This document shows, piece after piece, positions 53,211-61,923 of a stretch of DNA of 64,000 bases. The position numbers were made by a program, and so were the translations under genes. The stretch covers positions 1,456,501 to 1,520,500 of the forward strand of contig NZ_CP009286.1 in the NCBI RefSeq assembly GCF_000758685.1, written 5' to 3'. The notes beneath the pieces were generated by a model. That model was given only the letters and a program-made list of their open reading frames with translations, ran no database searches and was not told the origin of the DNA. The DNA is from Paenibacillus stellifer. GTDB taxonomy: Bacteria; Bacillota; Bacilli; Paenibacillales; Paenibacillaceae. The first letter of the stretch is position 1. Each line of letters opens with the position of its first letter.

Positions 53211-53699
53211 TTATGGCGCCAGCTCTTCGATCAGTGGATGGGGGCTGCCCTCGTAGAGTCCGCCGTGGTAGCAGAGCACACGGGAGACCGGCCGGCCCTC
53301 CAGCTCTCCAGGAAATGCAGAGCCATGTCCTTGGCCGGGCCGGGCATCATCTCAATCCGCTCCCGGGTGAACTTGATGAACGGCAGATCGCCGGTCAGGT
53401 AAGGGATATCATCGGCGTGGGCCAGCAGTTCAAGCTCCGGAATCAGATTGCTCAGCTCAAACAGATTGCCGATGTGGTCGATGTCCTGGTAGGTGATGAT
53501 CACCCTTTTGATGTCTGACAGCTGCAGCCTCTTCTTATTCAAACGTCTCCTTCAAGGAGCTGAACTGGCCCGGCATGCCGGAATCGACAAGCGTCAGCCC
53601 GTCTTCATCTGCCAGCAGCGACGGAAAAATCTGAGTCGGCCCGAAAAGAGGGGACAGCATGGGAACGTTAAGCGCGTAAATGGATGGAGCAAGCTTCAT
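53211..53699 (-). pseudogene. Decayed metallo-beta-lactamase-fold hydrolase
   Basis: On the minus strand MKLAPSIYALNVPMLSPLFG starts at 53699 and runs to ETFE and a stop; one base out of frame the chain continues KKRLQLSDIKRVIITYQDID up to about residue 150, and in yet another frame ends VSRVLCYHGGLYEGSP at 53211. So there is one frameshift near 53540 and an internal deletion that removed the central metal site (the HTPGHT region). Intact relatives are about 250 aa. Dead in its current form. Confidence 0.85.
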
Positions 53700-53801
53700 C
53701 AGGTTCGGGACAATGGTCCCGAGTCACTTCCTTTCCATAAGTTGTGCCGATTCCCCCATCCGTCCTGTTTGGTGTACGATGGGAAGAAAAGGAGGAGCGA
53801 C

Positions 53802-54650
53802 ATGCACGAACAAATCGCTATCGTTACCGGAGCCAGCGCCGGCATGGGGCTTGCCACAACCATAGAGCTCGCCCGAAGGGGAATCCGGGTTGTGATGGCC
53901 TGCCGGAGCCGCCAGCGCGGTGAAGCCGCCCTCGAGGAGGCGAAGCTGCGGAGTGGCAGCTCGAAGCTAGAGCTTATGCTCTGCGATCTCGGGTCGCTGG
54001 CAAGCATCCGCAGCTTCGCGGCGGAATTCAAGGCGAAATATCCGGTGCTGGATATTCTGATCAACAACGCCGGCGTGGTCGCGGTCAAACGGCAGCTGAC
54101 CGAAGATGGCTTCGAGCAGGACTTCGGCGTGAACCATCTGGGCCACTTTCTGCTGACCCATCTGCTGCTTGAGCCTATAAAGGCTGCGGAGCGAGGAAGA
54201 ATCGTCGTTGTGGCGTCCGGCGCCTACAAGGTCGGAGCGCTCCATCTGGACGATCCGACACTGTCCAGAGGCTTTAACCCGGCCAAGGCCTATGGCCGGT
54301 CCAAGCTGGCGAATATATTGTTCGCCAGAGAGCTGGCCGAGCGGCTGAAGGGAACCCGGGTGACCGTGAACAGCCTGCATCCCGGAGCTGTAGGCACGAG
54401 CCTTGGAGTGAACCGGGATAACGGCTTCGGCAAGGGCGTCATGAAGCTGCTCTCGCATTTCTTCCTGACGCCGGAGCAGGGGGCGGACACCGCCGTGTAT
54501 TTGGCGACCGCGCCGGAGCTTGCCGAAACGACGGGACGGTACTTCTATCGCCGGAAGGTCAAGGAGCTGACGCCCAGGGCGGAGAGCCGGGAAGAAGCCG
54601 GACGGCTCTGGGAATTCAGCCTGCGCGCGGTCGGGCTGGCCGAAGATTGA
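53802..54650 (+). CDS. Short-chain dehydrogenase (retinol dehydrogenase-like)
   Basis: 282 aa from ATG 53802 with AAGGAGG at 53789-53795; a longer upstream frame has no RBS. NAD(P) motif TGASAGMGLAT, CRS after beta-2 (MACRSRQRG) suggesting NADPH, INNAGVV, and the Ser-Tyr-Lys triad (VASGAYKVG, AYGRSKLANIL). This subgroup reduces large lipophilic carbonyls. Substrate unknown. Overlaps nothing; the decayed hydrolase is divergent from it. Confidence 0.88.
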   Translation: MHEQIAIVTGASAGMGLATTIELARRGIRVVMACRSRQRGEAALEEAKLRSGSSKLELMLCDLGSLASIRSFAAEFKAKYPVLDILINNAGVVAVKRQLTEDGFEQDFGVNHLGHFLLTHLLLEPIKAAERGRIVVVASGAYKVGALHLDDPTLSRGFNPAKAYGRSKLANILFARELAERLKGTRVTVNSLHPGAVGTSLGVNRDNGFGKGVMKLLSHFFLTPEQGADTAVYLATAPELAETTGRYFYRRKVKELTPRAESREEAGRLWEFSLRAVGLAED

Positions 54651-54985
54651 GCAGGCTCTCTGGGCTGTGGGAGGACGTCACGGCATAGACGGCAAATCCC
54701 CGCGGGCAACGGCGGCGGTCCTCATGAATGCCGATCCAGTTGACCGCTGCGCGTCACTCGCCAGTGTGAGTAGCTGGTAGGGAACCTGCACATCAACATT
54801 GCTTCCATTTTATGTACTGTCCGCACGTTGTTCTCCGTTTCCAATTGACTTGACCGGGCATATGAATTACGTTTGAATGAGCAGGATGCGGGTACATGCA
54901 GCTTGTACCTCCGCTAGCCTTAGAGTAACGCCGCAGCGAGACGTTTGTCAAAAACTGGACCGGCGGCCCGATGGAGGATGAAGAC
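54651..54985. other. Intergenic region (335 bp)
   Basis: Contains a possible -35 TTGACT at about 54846 with TACGTT 17 bp further, and a short inverted repeat (CACTCGCCAGTG, about 54754). No T-box or other riboswitch pattern and no coding frame were seen. Confidence 0.4.
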
Positions 54986-55489
54986 ATGAATTGGGAGAAC
55001 AGCAGGATCGAGAACGCTGTGCAAGGCGACCTGCCGGAAATCGTTGAGATTTACAATTCCACGGTAGCGGGACGGATGGTAACGGCCGATCTGGAGCCAG
55101 TCACTGTTCAGGACCGTCTGCCCTGGTTTCACGAGCATAGCAGCAGCCACCGGCCGCTGTGGGTATTGAGAGCGGACGGCGGCATCGCCGCCTGGCTGAG
55201 CTTTCAGTCGTTCTATGGACGCCCGGCCTATAACGGAACAGCCGAGCTTAGCATATATGTAAGCGAGAAATTCAGGGGAACGGGAGCCGGCAGCCTGCTG
55301 ATCAAGCGGGCGATTGAGGAATGCGGGCGGCTGAAGCTTCAGAATCTGGTAGGCTTTGTATTCGGGCATAATGCGCCGAGTCTGGGGCTGCTGGAGAAGT
55401 TCGGTTTTGAGCGCTGGGGGCTGCTGCCCGAGGTGGCGGATATGGATGGGGTGCTGCGCGATCTTGTCATACTGGGACGGAAAATCTGA
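54986..55489 (+). CDS. GNAT acetyltransferase, phosphinothricin/methionine-sulfone type
   Basis: 167 aa from ATG 54986 (GGAGG 54973-54977). Motifs IYNSTVAGRMVTADLEPV, FYGRPAYNGTAELSIYV and KFRGTGAGSLLI (acetyl-CoA loop) match the Pat/MnaT group, which acetylates phosphinothricin, methionine sulfoximine or sulfone. Likely detoxification of a Met analogue. Lone gene. Confidence 0.85.
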   Translation: MNWENSRIENAVQGDLPEIVEIYNSTVAGRMVTADLEPVTVQDRLPWFHEHSSSHRPLWVLRADGGIAAWLSFQSFYGRPAYNGTAELSIYVSEKFRGTGAGSLLIKRAIEECGRLKLQNLVGFVFGHNAPSLGLLEKFGFERWGLLPEVADMDGVLRDLVILGRKI

Positions 55490-55642
55490 CGGAACACCAG
55501 GAATGCAGGACGGGCCGGGATGCAGTTGCTTCCGGGAAGCAGGCAGAACAAAGTAGGGAAGCGGCATTTGCCGCTCCCCTCTAGGGTCTATGGATAGGCG
55601 CCTCAAGTCCGGCTGCCCTGACCGGCCCTAACAAGGGGCCGG

Positions 55643-55987
55643 TCAGGACCGGTCTGGCTTCTCGCGGCAGATCGAATCCGCCTCGATCCAATCATGCGAC
55701 CAGTGCTCCAGGTCGCGGATGACGGATTCCAGCGCCAGACCTTTATCGGTCAGTGAATACTCGATGCGCACCGGCGTTTCGGGAAATACCATCCGGCGGA
55801 CAATGCCTTCCTGCTCAAGATCCTTCAGTCTTTCGGACAGGAGTCTTCCGCTAAGAGGCAGAGCAGCTTCAATTTCGCCGAAGCGCTGCGGCCCTTGAAG
55901 AAGCTGGTAAATGATCAGGCCGGTCCATCGTTTGCCGATGATATCCATGCTTTTTTGCAGCCGGGGACACAGGGAAGTCTGCTTCAT
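55643..55987 (-). CDS. HxlR/DUF24-family transcriptional regulator
   Basis: 114 aa from ATG 55987. The winged helix is MDIIGKRWTGLIIYQLLQGPQ followed by RFGEIEAALPLSGRLLSERL (parts of residues 14-55). Two cysteines (Cys7 and Cys108); DUF24 regulators such as YodB and CatR sense oxidants through an N-terminal Cys, here CPRLQKS near residue 7. Divergent from the yqkE gene. Its operon partner is not clear. Confidence 0.88.
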   Translation of the reverse strand: MKQTSLCPRLQKSMDIIGKRWTGLIIYQLLQGPQRFGEIEAALPLSGRLLSERLKDLEQEGIVRRMVFPETPVRIEYSLTDKGLALESVIRDLEHWSHDWIEADSICREKPDRS

Positions 55988-56077
55988 GATTCTCACCTCT
56001 TGCACACTATTATAAACGAAAAAACAAACCACTAAAACAAATTTGAAATAAACGGAGACGGAAGGAGATATACAAGA

Positions 56078-56338
56078 ATGGCGAAGAAGAAGAACACCCC
56101 GCCCGCTCCGCGTGCGCCGAAGGCAGATGCCCAGCCTACGCTGAAGGATCTGCTCAGCAGCGAAGTGCTGAACAAGCTGAAGGCGCAGGCTGACGAGCTG
56201 AAGCAGGAGGAATCCAGCCGCAAGGAAGCGGAGCGCAAGGCCGCCGAGGACGCGCGCAAGGCGGAGCAGAAGCGGCTGGACAATGATTTTTCCCATCTGC
56301 TGGAGAACAGCGATCCGAATTGGCGTAATTATAAATAA
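56078..56338 (+). CDS. yqkE: YqkE-family small protein (DUF3886)
   Basis: 86 aa. PTLKDLLSSEVLNKLKAQADELK, then a charged coiled-coil (EESSRKEAERKAAEDARKAE) and the C-terminal FSHLLENSDPNWRNYK, matching B. subtilis YqkE. Cytosolic, role unknown. GGAGAT-type RBS. Followed by the remnant of a siderophore-binding protein. Confidence 0.82.
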   Translation: MAKKKNTPPAPRAPKADAQPTLKDLLSSEVLNKLKAQADELKQEESSRKEAERKAAEDARKAEQKRLDNDFSHLLENSDPNWRNYK

Positions 56339-56379
56339 CCGGATTTATACCGGTTTTTGGCTGGATTCATGCAAAAAAC

Positions 56380-56582
56380 ACTACCGCGGGGCTGTCGTCA
56401 AGAGCGAGAACGGCGAATCCTCTCCGGCAAAGGAGACGGTCGAGAACGAACTCGTTCAGAACACGAACGCCTTCAAGAACGGAAAGATTGTATATCTGGA
56501 CCCGAATTACTGGTAGCTGTCCGGCGGAGGACTCATCTCGGTCAGCGAAATGGTCAAGGAAGCGCAGACTATGCTGGAGTAG
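56380..56582 (+). pseudogene. C-terminal remnant of a siderophore-binding protein
   Basis: The frame reads ETVENELVQNTNAFKNGKI, then VYLDPNYW, an in-frame TAG (56514-56516), then LSGGGLISVSEMVKEAQTML and a stop at 56580-56582. This is the C-terminus of YclQ/FatB-type iron-siderophore ABC binding proteins, whose conserved motif is YLDP.xWYLSGGG; the TAG replaces the Tyr codon. The rest of the protein is absent. A terminator follows at 56615-56646. Confidence 0.82.
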
Positions 56583-56614
56583 AGGTTGAATTGTTTTTCA
56601 ATAAGAAAAATGTG

Positions 56615-56646
56615 AACTGTCCGGTGCGTGCCGGGCAGTTTTTTTT
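56615..56646 (+). terminator. Terminator after the remnant
   Basis: AACTGTCCGG pairs with CCGGGCAGTT (one mismatch, 6-nt loop), then eight T. Confidence 0.88.
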
Positions 56647-56806
56647 ATATCTGAAAGCCGCGAAATCCTCGTCCGTCCCGCCGTTTTATCCCCTTTTCCT
56701 TTTTTCTGCCAAAAATTAAAAAGTTGTTACGAAATCGGGGGTGCTGTGGGAATAATATAAACATGTCGCCGTTTTGAGGCAGCACAATTGGCAAGGAGAG
56801 TTCACC

Positions 56807-58021
56807 ATGAATATGAGAAAAATAGGGATTATCGCAATTGTATTCGCCGTGGCTGCCGTCCTGACGGTTCATTACGGTTTCGAGAGGGGGAAACGGCCCG
56901 TTCATTTTGTCATGGGGAACCGGGTCATACCGTATTCGGGACCCTTCGATTACAAGGGGCATGAGCTGATGGTGCCGAAGAACGTCGCGGAACATCTGCT
57001 TGGCATCAAGATCGATTGGAAACCGGCGCCGGCTCTTCCCAAAGGAGTCCATTACCGGGACAAGGTGGCGGTTCTGATGTACCATCATCTGTCCACGAAG
57101 CCGCTCTTGCCCTCCATTCTCTCGGTTAACCGGTTCGAGGGGCAAATGGAGCTGCTGAAGCAGGAGGGCTATCATGTTATCACAATGAATCAGTACCGGA
57201 AGTTTATGCTGGATGGGGGACAAGTGCCGGATAACGCTGTGCTGCTTACGTTTGATGATGGCTATGAGAGCTTCTACAAGCTGGCGTATCCTGTTCTGAG
57301 AAAATACGGCTACACCGCAACGAATTTCGTCATCGTCTCCGACGTCGATAATCCCGGCAAGGGGGGTCTGCCCAAGCTGACCTGGGCGCAGATGCGGGAC
57401 CTGAAGAAATCCGGTATGAGCTTCTACAACCATACCTATAATTTGCACTATTATGATGTGGTGGATGCCGAAGGCGGCAAGCAGCCGGCTCTCTCGGCGC
57501 TGCTCTACATCAACGATGAGAACCGGAACGAGACGAACGAGGAATATTACCGGAGAGTGGAGGGGGATCTGGGTAGGGCGGAGCTGAGACTGAAGCAGGA
57601 GCTCGGCAACACCGACTCGGCGCTTGCTTTTCCTTACGGCGCTTACAATGACCGGGTGCTGCAGGCGACATCATCGCTCGGCATTCCGCTGACCTTCACG
57701 GTGAAGGAAGGACTGGCGCAGAGAGGCGTACTGAACGCGGACCGCATCAACGCCGGAAGCAATCTTCGCACGCCCCGGCAGACGATCGACCGGATTCTCC
57801 GCTACGTTCCGAAGCAAGAGCTGCTTGTCAACGGGCAGGGTGCGGCGGATCAGACGGCGCCGGAATACAAGATGGGCAAGCTGTTCGTTCCGCTGGACGA
57901 CATCTGCCGGTCGCTGCATATCACGATGGACTATGACCGCTCCAGCGGGACGGTCCGGCTGACGCCGCTGCTGCAGGCGGGCGCCGGCACGGCGGCACAC
58001 TCCCAAGCCGTGCACGCATGA
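56807..58021 (+). CDS. Polysaccharide deacetylase within a split stalk domain
   Basis: 404 aa from ATG 56807 (AAGGAGA 56793-56799). One N-terminal membrane anchor or signal (residues 5-22). The NodB core has TFDDGYES (Asp150/Asp151) and the metal motif HTYNLH (His209, His214). Before it (about residues 35-72) is a beta-rich piece (GNRVIPYSGPFDYKGHELMV) and after it (354-390) another (MGKLFVPLDDICRSLHITMD) that together look like one copper-amine-oxidase N-domain split by the enzyme. It deacetylates a cell-wall or exopolysaccharide, likely poly-N-acetylglucosamine or peptidoglycan. Confidence 0.85.
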   Translation: MNMRKIGIIAIVFAVAAVLTVHYGFERGKRPVHFVMGNRVIPYSGPFDYKGHELMVPKNVAEHLLGIKIDWKPAPALPKGVHYRDKVAVLMYHHLSTKPLLPSILSVNRFEGQMELLKQEGYHVITMNQYRKFMLDGGQVPDNAVLLTFDDGYESFYKLAYPVLRKYGYTATNFVIVSDVDNPGKGGLPKLTWAQMRDLKKSGMSFYNHTYNLHYYDVVDAEGGKQPALSALLYINDENRNETNEEYYRRVEGDLGRAELRLKQELGNTDSALAFPYGAYNDRVLQATSSLGIPLTFTVKEGLAQRGVLNADRINAGSNLRTPRQTIDRILRYVPKQELLVNGQGAADQTAPEYKMGKLFVPLDDICRSLHITMDYDRSSGTVRLTPLLQAGAGTAAHSQAVHA

Positions 58022-58186
58022 CCTCCCGCTGTGCAGCTTCGCCGCAAGCTTTGCACCGCCTGTCCTCTCTCCGTGCATTGCTCTGTCCTTGTGCAGTGTC
58101 CTGCCGCCTTCCAGGTAGACCTGCGCCGCCATTCGTCGTACAATCAGGAAACAGCAGGAACCATTCTAAACGGGGAGCTGACCAGA

Positions 58187-58684
58187 ATGAAAGTAGGAGT
58201 CGTATCGGATACGCATATGACGCGAATGGCGAAGAAACTGCCGAAGGCGCTGACAGAAGGGCTGGCGGGAGTCGAACTGATTCTGCACCTTGGCGACTGG
58301 GTCGATCTGGAGATCGTGGACGAATTGGCCAAGATTGCGCCGGTTGAAGGAATCGCCGGCAACAACGACGGCCGTGAAATTGTGGAGCGTTTTGGAGAGC
58401 AGAAGATCCTGACGCTTGCGGGCGCCCGCATCGGGATGATTCACGGGCACGCGCCTTACTCGGGCAGAGGTACGGACGGCAACGCGCTGAAGGCTTTTGC
58501 CGGTGAGCAATTGGACTGCATTCTGTTCGGACACTCCCATCAGCCGCTGCTGCGCCGGGAGAACGGGCTGTTGCTGTTCAATCCCGGCTCGCCAACCGAC
58601 AAACGGCGGGAGAAGCTGTATTCCTTCGGTCTCATGGATATTGAGGATGGAAATATTGAAGCACGCCATGTGTTCTACGAGTAG
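58187..58684 (+). CDS. YfcE/YsnB-like metallophosphoesterase
   Basis: 165 aa from ATG 58187 (GGGGAG, 58172-58177). Calcineurin-like motifs: VSDTHM, LHLGDWVD, GNNDGREI, HGHAPY and FGHSHQP. Family members cleave phosphodiesters with Mn2+; a physiological substrate is unknown. Followed after 14 bp by a GNAT gene, probably one operon. Confidence 0.9.
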   Translation: MKVGVVSDTHMTRMAKKLPKALTEGLAGVELILHLGDWVDLEIVDELAKIAPVEGIAGNNDGREIVERFGEQKILTLAGARIGMIHGHAPYSGRGTDGNALKAFAGEQLDCILFGHSHQPLLRRENGLLLFNPGSPTDKRREKLYSFGLMDIEDGNIEARHVFYE

Positions 58685-58698
58685 AAGGGGTGAGAGGA

Positions 58699-59229
58699 AT
58701 GCCGCTGCAGCTGCGGGAGCTTGAACTCCAGGAGGACAGAGATCTCTATGCCATGGCCCGCGAAATCGGGCCTGGTGAGAACGGCTTCGTCAATACGCTG
58801 TACACCTCGGGTTACCCGAGGTTTGTTAGGCTGCTGCCGGTGCTGCGGGATTATGCCAGCGGAATCGGCCTGCCGCCGGGCCAACCGCCCCAGACGCTGT
58901 ATGTGCTGTACGACGGGCAGCGGCCTGTCGGCTATGGCAAGCTCCGCCACAGGCTGACGAATTCTCTCCGCGTGACCGGCGGACATATCGGATACTGCAT
59001 CCGTCCCTCGGAGCGGAGGAAGGGCTACGGCTCGGCGCTGCTTGCCGAAGTGCTGGAGCAGGCTGCCGGAATCGGCATTACCCGGGCGCTCCTCACATGC
59101 AACGAGGACAATCTTGGTTCGCGGAGAGTGATCGAGAAGAACGGCGGCAGACTGGCCGAGCTTGAGAACCGGTACTGCCGCTACTGGATCGATCTGGCTG
59201 CGGAGCAGCCTTCCTCCCGGCTCGGATAA
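58699..59229 (+). CDS. GNAT acetyltransferase
   Basis: 176 aa from ATG 58699; GTG 58690 in frame is too close to the AAGGGGTGAG region to be preferred. Acetyl-CoA loop RRKGYGSALLAEVL and NEDNLGSRRVIEKNGGRLAE are typical of predicted acetyltransferases with a C-terminal substrate arm. In operon with the phosphoesterase. Substrate unknown. Confidence 0.83.
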   Translation: MPLQLRELELQEDRDLYAMAREIGPGENGFVNTLYTSGYPRFVRLLPVLRDYASGIGLPPGQPPQTLYVLYDGQRPVGYGKLRHRLTNSLRVTGGHIGYCIRPSERRKGYGSALLAEVLEQAAGIGITRALLTCNEDNLGSRRVIEKNGGRLAELENRYCRYWIDLAAEQPSSRLG

Positions 59230-59322
59230 GTCCAAATGTTGTGCCGATTACTCCATGTTCGAAAGACACCTGCAAATCTAAAATGACGGTAGAACAAGAT
59301 TTGCGAGGGGAGCGTTATCGGC

Positions 59323-59799
59323 ATGGGATTGTACACGGTTGTAAAGGCGGGGCTGAAGGATCTGGACTCTATCGTTCCGCTGTTTGATTCATACCGGACC
59401 TATTACGGGCAAACATCCGATCCGGAGAAAGAGCGGAGGTTTCTGGAGGAACGGCTGCGCCTGAAGGAATCGGTCATCTTCCTGGCACTTCAGGGGAATA
59501 CGGAGGGCGCCGGGGAGAGCAAGCGGAAGGCGGCGGGCTTCGCACAGCTGTATCCGTCCTTCTCTTCCCTTACGATGGAGAGGCTGTGGATTCTGAACGA
59601 TCTGTTCATCGAGGAGGAAGCGCGGGGAACGGGCGCAGGCACCCTGCTGCTGGAGGAAGTCCGGCGCTATGCGCTTGAGACGGGCAGCAAAGGACTGACG
59701 CTGGAGACACATCCGGACAATATCGCCGCGCAGAGTCTGTACGTGAAGAACGGTTATGTCAAAGATGACGAGTTTGACTGCTATCAGCTTTTTTTCTAA
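59323..59799 (+). CDS. GNAT acetyltransferase
   Basis: 158 aa, RBS GAGGGGAG. Acetyl-CoA loop ARGTGAGTLLLEEV and late ETHPDNIAAQSLYVKNGY. LNDLFIEEEARG and DSYRTYYGQ are typical of a general small GNAT group near polyamine or peptide acetyltransferases. Next to a HAD gene 39 bp downstream, so probably cotranscribed. Confidence 0.84.
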   Translation: MGLYTVVKAGLKDLDSIVPLFDSYRTYYGQTSDPEKERRFLEERLRLKESVIFLALQGNTEGAGESKRKAAGFAQLYPSFSSLTMERLWILNDLFIEEEARGTGAGTLLLEEVRRYALETGSKGLTLETHPDNIAAQSLYVKNGYVKDDEFDCYQLFF

Positions 59800-59838
59800 A
59801 GAGGTATTTTCAGGATACAGGAGATAAGGATAAGGAGA

Positions 59839-60555
59839 ATGAAAGTGGAGAGTAACGGTAACCGTGCTGTGTTCTTTGACCTGGACGATACGCTGTACGA
59901 TCATCTCGTTCCGTTCCGGGACGCGGCGAAAGAGGTGCTGAACCTGGACGGAATAAGCCCCGACATGGCGGAGCTGTTTCACCGGGTAAGGCATCACAGC
60001 GATCTGCTGTGGCCGAAATATTTGAACGGGGAGCTTGGCCTTGAGGAGACGAGGGTTCGCAGGCTGGAGCTTGCGTTTGAGGAATTCGGGATCTTCCTGA
60101 CCCGGGAGCAGGCAAGTCGAGTGCAGGAGGCATACATTGGACGCCAGTACAGCATCGAGATGATCGAAGGCGTGCTTCCGCAGCTCATGCGGTTCATTGA
60201 GCGGGGGGATGTCGTGGGCATCATCACGAACGGACCGAAAGATCACCAGATGGGCAAAATCCGCGGACTTGGCGTGGACAAGCTCATCCCATCCGAGCGA
60301 ATCTTCATTTCCGACGCCGTCGGCATTGCGAAGCCCGATCCGGAAATCTTCGCTCACGTCAACCGGAAGACGGGAACGGCGCCGGAGAACAGCCTGTACA
60401 TCGGGGATACCTGGCATAACGACGTCGTCGGCGCGCTGGATGCGGGCTGGAAAGTATGCTGGTACAATCCGCGCGGACGGGAACCGGGAACGGGACATAC
60501 CCCGACGCATGTGTTCCGGAATTACCGGGAATTCGCGGAGCTTTCACTGTTCTAA
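59839..60555 (+). CDS. HAD hydrolase, YjjG/YfnB-like
   Basis: 238 aa. Motif I FFDLDDTLYDH, motif II VGIITNGPKDHQ, Lys in AVGIAKPDPEIF, motif IV YIGDTWHNDVVGA. Matches the nucleotidase-like YjjG/YfnB group that dephosphorylates noncanonical pyrimidine nucleotides. AAGGAG lies ahead of the ATG. Confidence 0.86.
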   Translation: MKVESNGNRAVFFDLDDTLYDHLVPFRDAAKEVLNLDGISPDMAELFHRVRHHSDLLWPKYLNGELGLEETRVRRLELAFEEFGIFLTREQASRVQEAYIGRQYSIEMIEGVLPQLMRFIERGDVVGIITNGPKDHQMGKIRGLGVDKLIPSERIFISDAVGIAKPDPEIFAHVNRKTGTAPENSLYIGDTWHNDVVGALDAGWKVCWYNPRGREPGTGHTPTHVFRNYREFAELSLF

Positions 60556-60595
60556 ATACCAGAGCTGCAGCTGACAGAGCGATTACGTATATGAT

Positions 60596-60632
60596 GCAAA
60601 AAAGCGGTCCGGCATATTTGCCGGGCCGCTTT
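60596..60632. terminator. Shared terminator of the HAD and apbE genes
   Basis: AAAGCGGTCCGGCA pairs with TGCCGGGCCGCTTT (one G-U, 4-nt loop); six A on the left give a T-run for the minus strand. Confidence 0.85.
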
Positions 60633-60657
60633 ATGTTCTAACAAAAGCCTTCGCTTC

Positions 60658-61785
60658 TCAGTTGCCGAAGCTGTACGTAGGGTCGGTCAGCACGAGCCGT
60701 TTCTTGATGCCCGGCGTCGCATAAATCTTGTTGTCGTCGGTGATGAAGAAGCCTTCGACCTTCTCCGGGAGAGCCTCCAGGAATTTGAGCCCGTCATCCA
60801 TGCCCATCAGGAACACGCCGGTCGACAGGGCGTCCGCGTCGGTCGCATTCGGGCTCATGATGGTCAGACTCTTCAGGCCGTTCTGGGCCGGGAATCCGGT
60901 GCGGGGATCAAGAATATGGTGATACCGCACGCCGTCCTGCATGAAGAAGCGCTCATACACACCGGAGGCGTCGATGACCTCGTCGTTGATCTGGATCGTG
61001 CCGAGCTGTGTGCCGCGGCTCTGGTCCGGGTCCTGCAGCCCGATGTTCCACTGCGCTCCGTTCGGCTTGTGACCGAGCCCGATAATGCTGCTGCCGCCCA
61101 GATTGATCATGGCGCTGTTCAGCCCTTGCTTCTTCAAATATTCGGCGATCATGTCGGCGGCATAGCCCTTGCCGATCCCGCCGAGATCAAGAACCATGCC
61201 TGTCCGCGCGAGCTTGACTGTCTTCGCCTGCTCGTCAATGATCACGTCCTTGTAGTTGGTCAATGCCTTGGCCTTGTCGATCTCGGCCTGGGGCGGAACA
61301 TGATCGCCGCCGTTGCCGATGTTCCACAGGTCGACCAGCGGGCCGATGGTCGGGTCGAACAGCCCGTCCATTTCCTTGGCGTATTCAACGGATTTCTTCA
61401 CGGCATCCATCGTTTCATCCGATACCTTCACGGCAGACTTGCCGGCAGCCTCGTTGATGCGGTATACTTCACCGCCTTTTCTGGTCCGGCTGAACTCCAT
61501 ATCCATACGTTCCAGGATAGCCTGGATATCGTCCATATTTTGCTGGGATACCTTGTCGCCGAAAATCTTGATGTTGACTACAGTATCGTAAATGTAGAAC
61601 TGCTGCGAGAGCGATTTGGTCTCTCCGGCGGCCGGGGTTGTTTCCGCTGACTCTTTGTCCTTACTGCTTGCAAACAGCCATGTTCCGACGCCCGCCGCAA
61701 TCACGATCACAAGCGCGGCCAGGAGCAGAGCTGCCTTTTTGTTCTTGAACATATCCCACCATCCATACATAAGATTCTTGATCAC
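60658..61785 (-). CDS. apbE: ApbE-family FMN transferase
   Basis: 375 aa if GTG at 61785 is used; ATG at 61752 (12th codon, preceded by GGTGGG) is at least as likely and still leaves a membrane anchor (KKAALLLAALVIVIAAGVGTW). Motifs DLGGIGKGYAADM, INLGGSSIIGLG, HHILDPRTGFPAQNG and ATDADALSTGVFLMG are those of ApbE. It covalently attaches FMN to Ser/Thr of exported flavoproteins. Exported or membrane-anchored, no lipobox Cys. Confidence 0.9.
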   Translation of the reverse strand: MIKNLMYGWWDMFKNKKAALLLAALVIVIAAGVGTWLFASSKDKESAETTPAAGETKSLSQQFYIYDTVVNIKIFGDKVSQQNMDDIQAILERMDMEFSRTRKGGEVYRINEAAGKSAVKVSDETMDAVKKSVEYAKEMDGLFDPTIGPLVDLWNIGNGGDHVPPQAEIDKAKALTNYKDVIIDEQAKTVKLARTGMVLDLGGIGKGYAADMIAEYLKKQGLNSAMINLGGSSIIGLGHKPNGAQWNIGLQDPDQSRGTQLGTIQINDEVIDASGVYERFFMQDGVRYHHILDPRTGFPAQNGLKSLTIMSPNATDADALSTGVFLMGMDDGLKFLEALPEKVEGFFITDDNKIYATPGIKKRLVLTDPTYSFGN

Positions 61786-61840
61786 ATCATTCTTATCATA
61801 ACCCAGAGAAGACAGAAGGGGTAATAGTTTCCTTAAAAAT

Positions 61841-61878
61841 TTGTCTTTGACGGGTGTTTACTATATAATTGTAAGTAA
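61841..61878 (+). promoter_or_regulatory. Promoter of the DsbA-like gene with overlapping dyad
   Basis: TTGTCT (61841-61846), 17-bp spacer, TATAAT (61864-61869). The dyad TTACT (61858-61862) / AGTAA (61874-61878) brackets the -10 and looks like DUF24-type (YodB/CatR-like) operators, as recalled. Confidence 0.55.
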
Positions 61879-61923
61879 TAATCACTAGGTAACCAGTAAT
61901 TTGGCTCTGAGGAGGATAATGAG

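Noticed and set aside
54660..54980. T-box leader
   Set aside because: The region has hairpins and GGGAACC, but lacks the T-box AGGGTGGNACCGCG sequence.
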